Assembly (NCBI GenBank): GCA_017537105.1
Contig: JAFWBZ010000089.1
Coordinates: 1-7,808 of the forward strand
Origin: Clostridia bacterium
GTDB lineage: Bacteria; Bacillota; Clostridia; Christensenellales; Aristaeellaceae
Direction of reading: 5' to 3'
DNA length: 7,808 nt
Position numbers and translations under genes: made by a program. Positions within the stretch are counted from its first letter, which is position 1, and every line of letters starts with the position of its first letter. Positions 6,713 through 7,808 of this stretch are shown piece by piece. Below the pieces are notes generated by a model. That model saw only the letters and a program-made list of their open reading frames with translations. It was not told the DNA's origin and made no database searches.

Positions 6713-7153
6713 CAGAAGACGAAGCCCGCCTACCTGAACGGCATCGCCGACGCGCTGGAGAAGAACGGCAAGAACGGCGAGGCGTACCGCTCTTTGGCGG
6801 ACCTGATGGACACCCTGGACGATGTGAACACCTTCTACCAGGGCGTGATCGACTACACCGACGCGGTGGGGGAGGCCGCCGACGGCGCGGTTGAGCTGGC
6901 CGACGGCACCGACGAGCTGATGGATGGCATCCAGGAGCTGCTGGACGGCGCCAATGAACTGGCCGACGGCATCAAGGAATTCGACGAGGAGGCCATCCAG
7001 AAGATACTCGATCACCTGGACGGCAACCTGGACAAGCTGCCCGGCCGCATCGAAGCCATGGTGGACGTGGTGCGCGGCTACGGTTCCTACTCCGGCATCG
7101 ACGAAGGCATGGTTGGCCGCACCCAGTTCATCATCAAATCCGCAGGCATCTGA
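6212..7153 (+). CDS. C-terminal part of the coiled-coil protein, severed by in-frame TAG
   Basis: This is the direct in-frame continuation of the gene beginning at 4091; the frame reopens at 6182 and runs to TGA at 7151-7153. It has no signal peptide and no good start of its own. The GTG at 6212 has no ribosome binding site, and the ATG at 6260 has GGAGG (6241-6245) at an overlong 14 nt. It carries the remaining 17-residue repeats, then ADALEKNGKNGEAYRSLADL and a second DG-heptad block (6872-6976). The tail, GSYSGIDEGMVG then RTQFIIKSAGI, resembles, as I recall it, the C-terminus of DG-heptad partners of MMPL transporters. Without translation through the TAG this part would be cytoplasmic and probably not made. 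Good frame and codon use throughout show it was under selection until very recently, or still is. Confidence 0.7.
   Translation: MADPANRAKAEAQAEPMVREKVVEAAKAKIRAGIGNLTEDQIAELVAQQLTSNEIRAQVEAAYQQELQKPETQALIDAAYGEQMDSDDVQAKIEAAYQEELNKPENKAAMEAELNKQLASKEVQALINKNIAEQMGSVNVQNLIAQNIAEQMRTKKVQDIIAENIADQKTKPAYLNGIADALEKNGKNGEAYRSLADLMDTLDDVNTFYQGVIDYTDAVGEAADGAVELADGTDELMDGIQELLDGANELADGIKEFDEEAIQKILDHLDGNLDKLPGRIEAMVDVVRGYGSYSGIDEGMVGRTQFIIKSAGI
6872..6976 (+). repeat. DG-heptad block 2 (5 units of 21 bp)
   Basis: Five units, EAADGAV, ELADGTD, ELMDGIQ, ELLDGAN and ELADGIK, repeat the pattern of block 1 about 600 residues further on. Two such blocks flanking a long helical region are reminiscent of YhgE/Pip/EsaA-type proteins. 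Block 2 lies beyond the TAG and would be lost from the truncated product. Confidence 0.8.
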
Positions 7154-7173
7154 CCGGGTCGATGCCCCGAGCT

Positions 7174-7192
7174 CTTGAACCTGTCAAGTTTT
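7174..7192 (+). terminator. Weak terminator-like hairpin after the operon
   Basis: CTTGA and TCAAG form a 5-bp stem with a 5-nt loop, followed at once by TTTT. It begins 20 nt after the stop at 7153, the right place for an operon terminator. The stem is short and the T-run is only four bases, so termination would be weak. Confidence 0.35.
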
Positions 7193-7430
7193 GTGCAATC
7201 GAGAAACACCCAAAGTCGTGAGCAGTAGAGATTCCCGGAGCCGAAGGTCGTCACATTGCCGAAAACAGCAGCGAGGCACCCACCGCTTCAGCGGCATGGT
7301 CTGGCTGGAAGCTGCGCTGCAGTTAGGCAGGTTGTCGGGAAGATGCTACACTGAGAGGCCGACGGGGTCAGTGGAAGCTTGCCTGATTCGGGTCTATCCC
7401 AGAATCTGTGTAAACATCAACGAAGCAAAA
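7193..7430. other. Stretch with no recognisable gene
   Basis: I see no start with a ribosome binding site, no known domain and no RNA gene in this stretch. Base composition is lower in GC than the operon. One plus-strand frame stays open from 7179 to the window end, but its product resembles nothing I know. Confidence 0.5.
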
Positions 7431-7580
7431 CCGGGTGCATCTGCACCCGGTGCGGGTGCACCGACACTTCTGCTTGGAGAAGTTGCACCCGGTGCGGGTG
7501 CATCCCGCGATTCTTTCCCGGAAATCCAATCGGCAAAAATGGCATCCGCTGCACCTGGTTTGCACCGCCTAACTGCACCC
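7431..7580. repeat. Cluster of GGTGCA/TGCACC elements with alternative hairpins
   Basis: The 19-mer TGCACCCGGTGCGGGTGCA occurs at 7442-7460 and 7484-7502. The hexamer GGTGCA is found at 7434, 7455 and 7497, and its complement TGCACC at 7442, 7484, 7550, 7561 and 7574. CCGGGTGCA (7431-7439) pairs with TGCACCCGG (7442-7450). GGGTGCA (7454-7460) pairs with TGCACCC (7484-7490), enclosing the stem ACTTCT/AGAAGT (7466-7471 with 7478-7483). Each 19-mer can also fold on itself. The three last copies are 11 and 13 bp apart, about one helix turn. Multiple protein-binding sites or a folded RNA or DNA element are possible; the role is unknown. Confidence 0.7.
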
Positions 7581-7707
7581 ACTTTGAGCAATCGTCCCTT
7601 GTATCAAAGTTGGGGCGCAGAGCCAACAGACCCTACAGGATTCAAACCTTCGCAACCAGCACCCCAAAAGCAACCCAAATTGTCGCACTTCTATCCGAAA
7701 CTATCCT

Positions 7708-7734
7708 GTCAGAATCAGTCAGAACACGATTCTG
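7708..7734. repeat. Direct GTCAGAA repeats with overlapping inverted repeat
   Basis: GTCAGAA occurs at 7708-7714 and 7718-7724, exactly 10 bp apart. Overlapping it, CAGAATC (7710-7716) and GATTCTG (7728-7734) form a 7-bp inverted repeat with an 11-nt gap. It lies 30 bp upstream of the tRNA fragment. Accessory binding sites near a recombination core can look like this, but such short repeats may be chance. Confidence 0.35.
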
Positions 7735-7763
7735 CCGGATTCAACCCGACTTTGACTCGGCCC

Positions 7764-7808
7764 TTCGGGACCAAAAGGTCGCAGGTTCAAATCCTGTCAC
7801 CTCGACCA
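7764..7808 (+). other. 3' half of a tRNA-Pro(CGG)-like gene, possible att remnant
   Basis: Read 5' to 3' it shows the anticodon loop TTCGGGA (anticodon CGG at 7766-7768), the 3' anticodon strand CCAAA, the variable loop AGGTC, the T stem GCAGG/CCTGT around TTCAAAT, the acceptor strand CACCTCG, discriminator A and an encoded CCA. The 5' half is missing: the five bases before the loop are GGCCC rather than the TTTGG needed to pair with CCAAA, and no CGAGGTG acceptor strand or D arm lies at the expected distance. A tRNA fragment running from the anticodon loop to CCA is the classic footprint of tyrosine-recombinase integration into a tRNA gene. The window ends exactly at CCA, so what follows is unknown. 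Confidence 0.65.

Noticed and set aside
5201..7015. Long minus-strand open frame (604 codons) opposite the coiled-coil gene
   Set aside because: It is the mirror of a repetitive GC-rich gene; TAG reads as CTA on this strand, so it crosses the break. It has no ribosome binding site and only low-complexity Leu/His/Gly/Arg sequence.
7170..7240. Possible insertion-sequence end near CCTGTCAAGTTTTGTGCAA
   Set aside because: It resembles some IS termini, but no matching inverted copy, target duplication or transposase fragment is found in the window.
7431..7502. CRISPR-like array
   Set aside because: There are only two copies of a 19-mer with one 23-nt gap, plus internal palindromes and no third unit.
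7368..7626. Small minus-strand open frames across the hexamer cluster
   Set aside because: Three frames are open together because of the repeats; none has a ribosome binding site or a recognisable product.

Overview
The window looks like a stretch of a GC-rich Bacillota genome, most likely a gut-type Clostridia. The reasons are strong GGAGG-type ribosome binding sites, consensus-like sigma-A promoters, a Pro/Thr-rich 'PTE' linker typical of secreted Clostridia proteins, and an MMPL-type transporter next to a secreted DG-heptad coiled-coil protein. Ile AUA codons are fairly frequent for such a GC-rich genome. This placement is inference; there is no rRNA or other marker gene.

Layout. Positions 1-283 (minus strand) hold the first 94 residues of a secreted FMN-binding-domain protein that runs off the left edge, with its own promoter at 339-367. 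A plus-strand group follows: a TetR-family regulator (631-1194), a DUF308/HdeD-like membrane protein (1401-1997), an MMPL/RND-family transporter (1998-4088) and a very long secreted coiled-coil protein (from 4091). The last three are packed as an operon: the stop of DUF308 touches the start of MMPL, and two bases separate MMPL from the coiled-coil gene. A promoter and palindromic candidate operators lie between tetR and the operon, so the TetR protein is the natural candidate regulator of the transporter operon.

The coiled-coil gene is the most striking part. Its frame runs from 4091 to 7153 (1021 codons) but is interrupted once, by a TAG at 6179-6181. That TAG sits exactly where two preceding 17-residue repeats have CAG (Gln). 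The downstream half keeps the frame, the repeats, a second DG-heptad block and a C-terminal tail. The gene is therefore freshly broken, polymorphic, or read through. TetR also ends in TAG at a normal length, which argues against genome-wide TAG recoding.

From 7154 to the right edge no convincing gene is seen. This part holds a weak terminator-like hairpin, a cluster of eight GGTGCA/TGCACC hexamers that can fold in several ways (7434-7580), a small set of direct and inverted repeats (7708-7734), and at the extreme end the 3' half of a tRNA-Pro(CGG)-like gene (7764-7808). Its expected 5' half is absent from the sequence just upstream. This is what an attachment site or remnant of a tRNA-integrating element looks like, although the window ends there and the other side cannot be seen.
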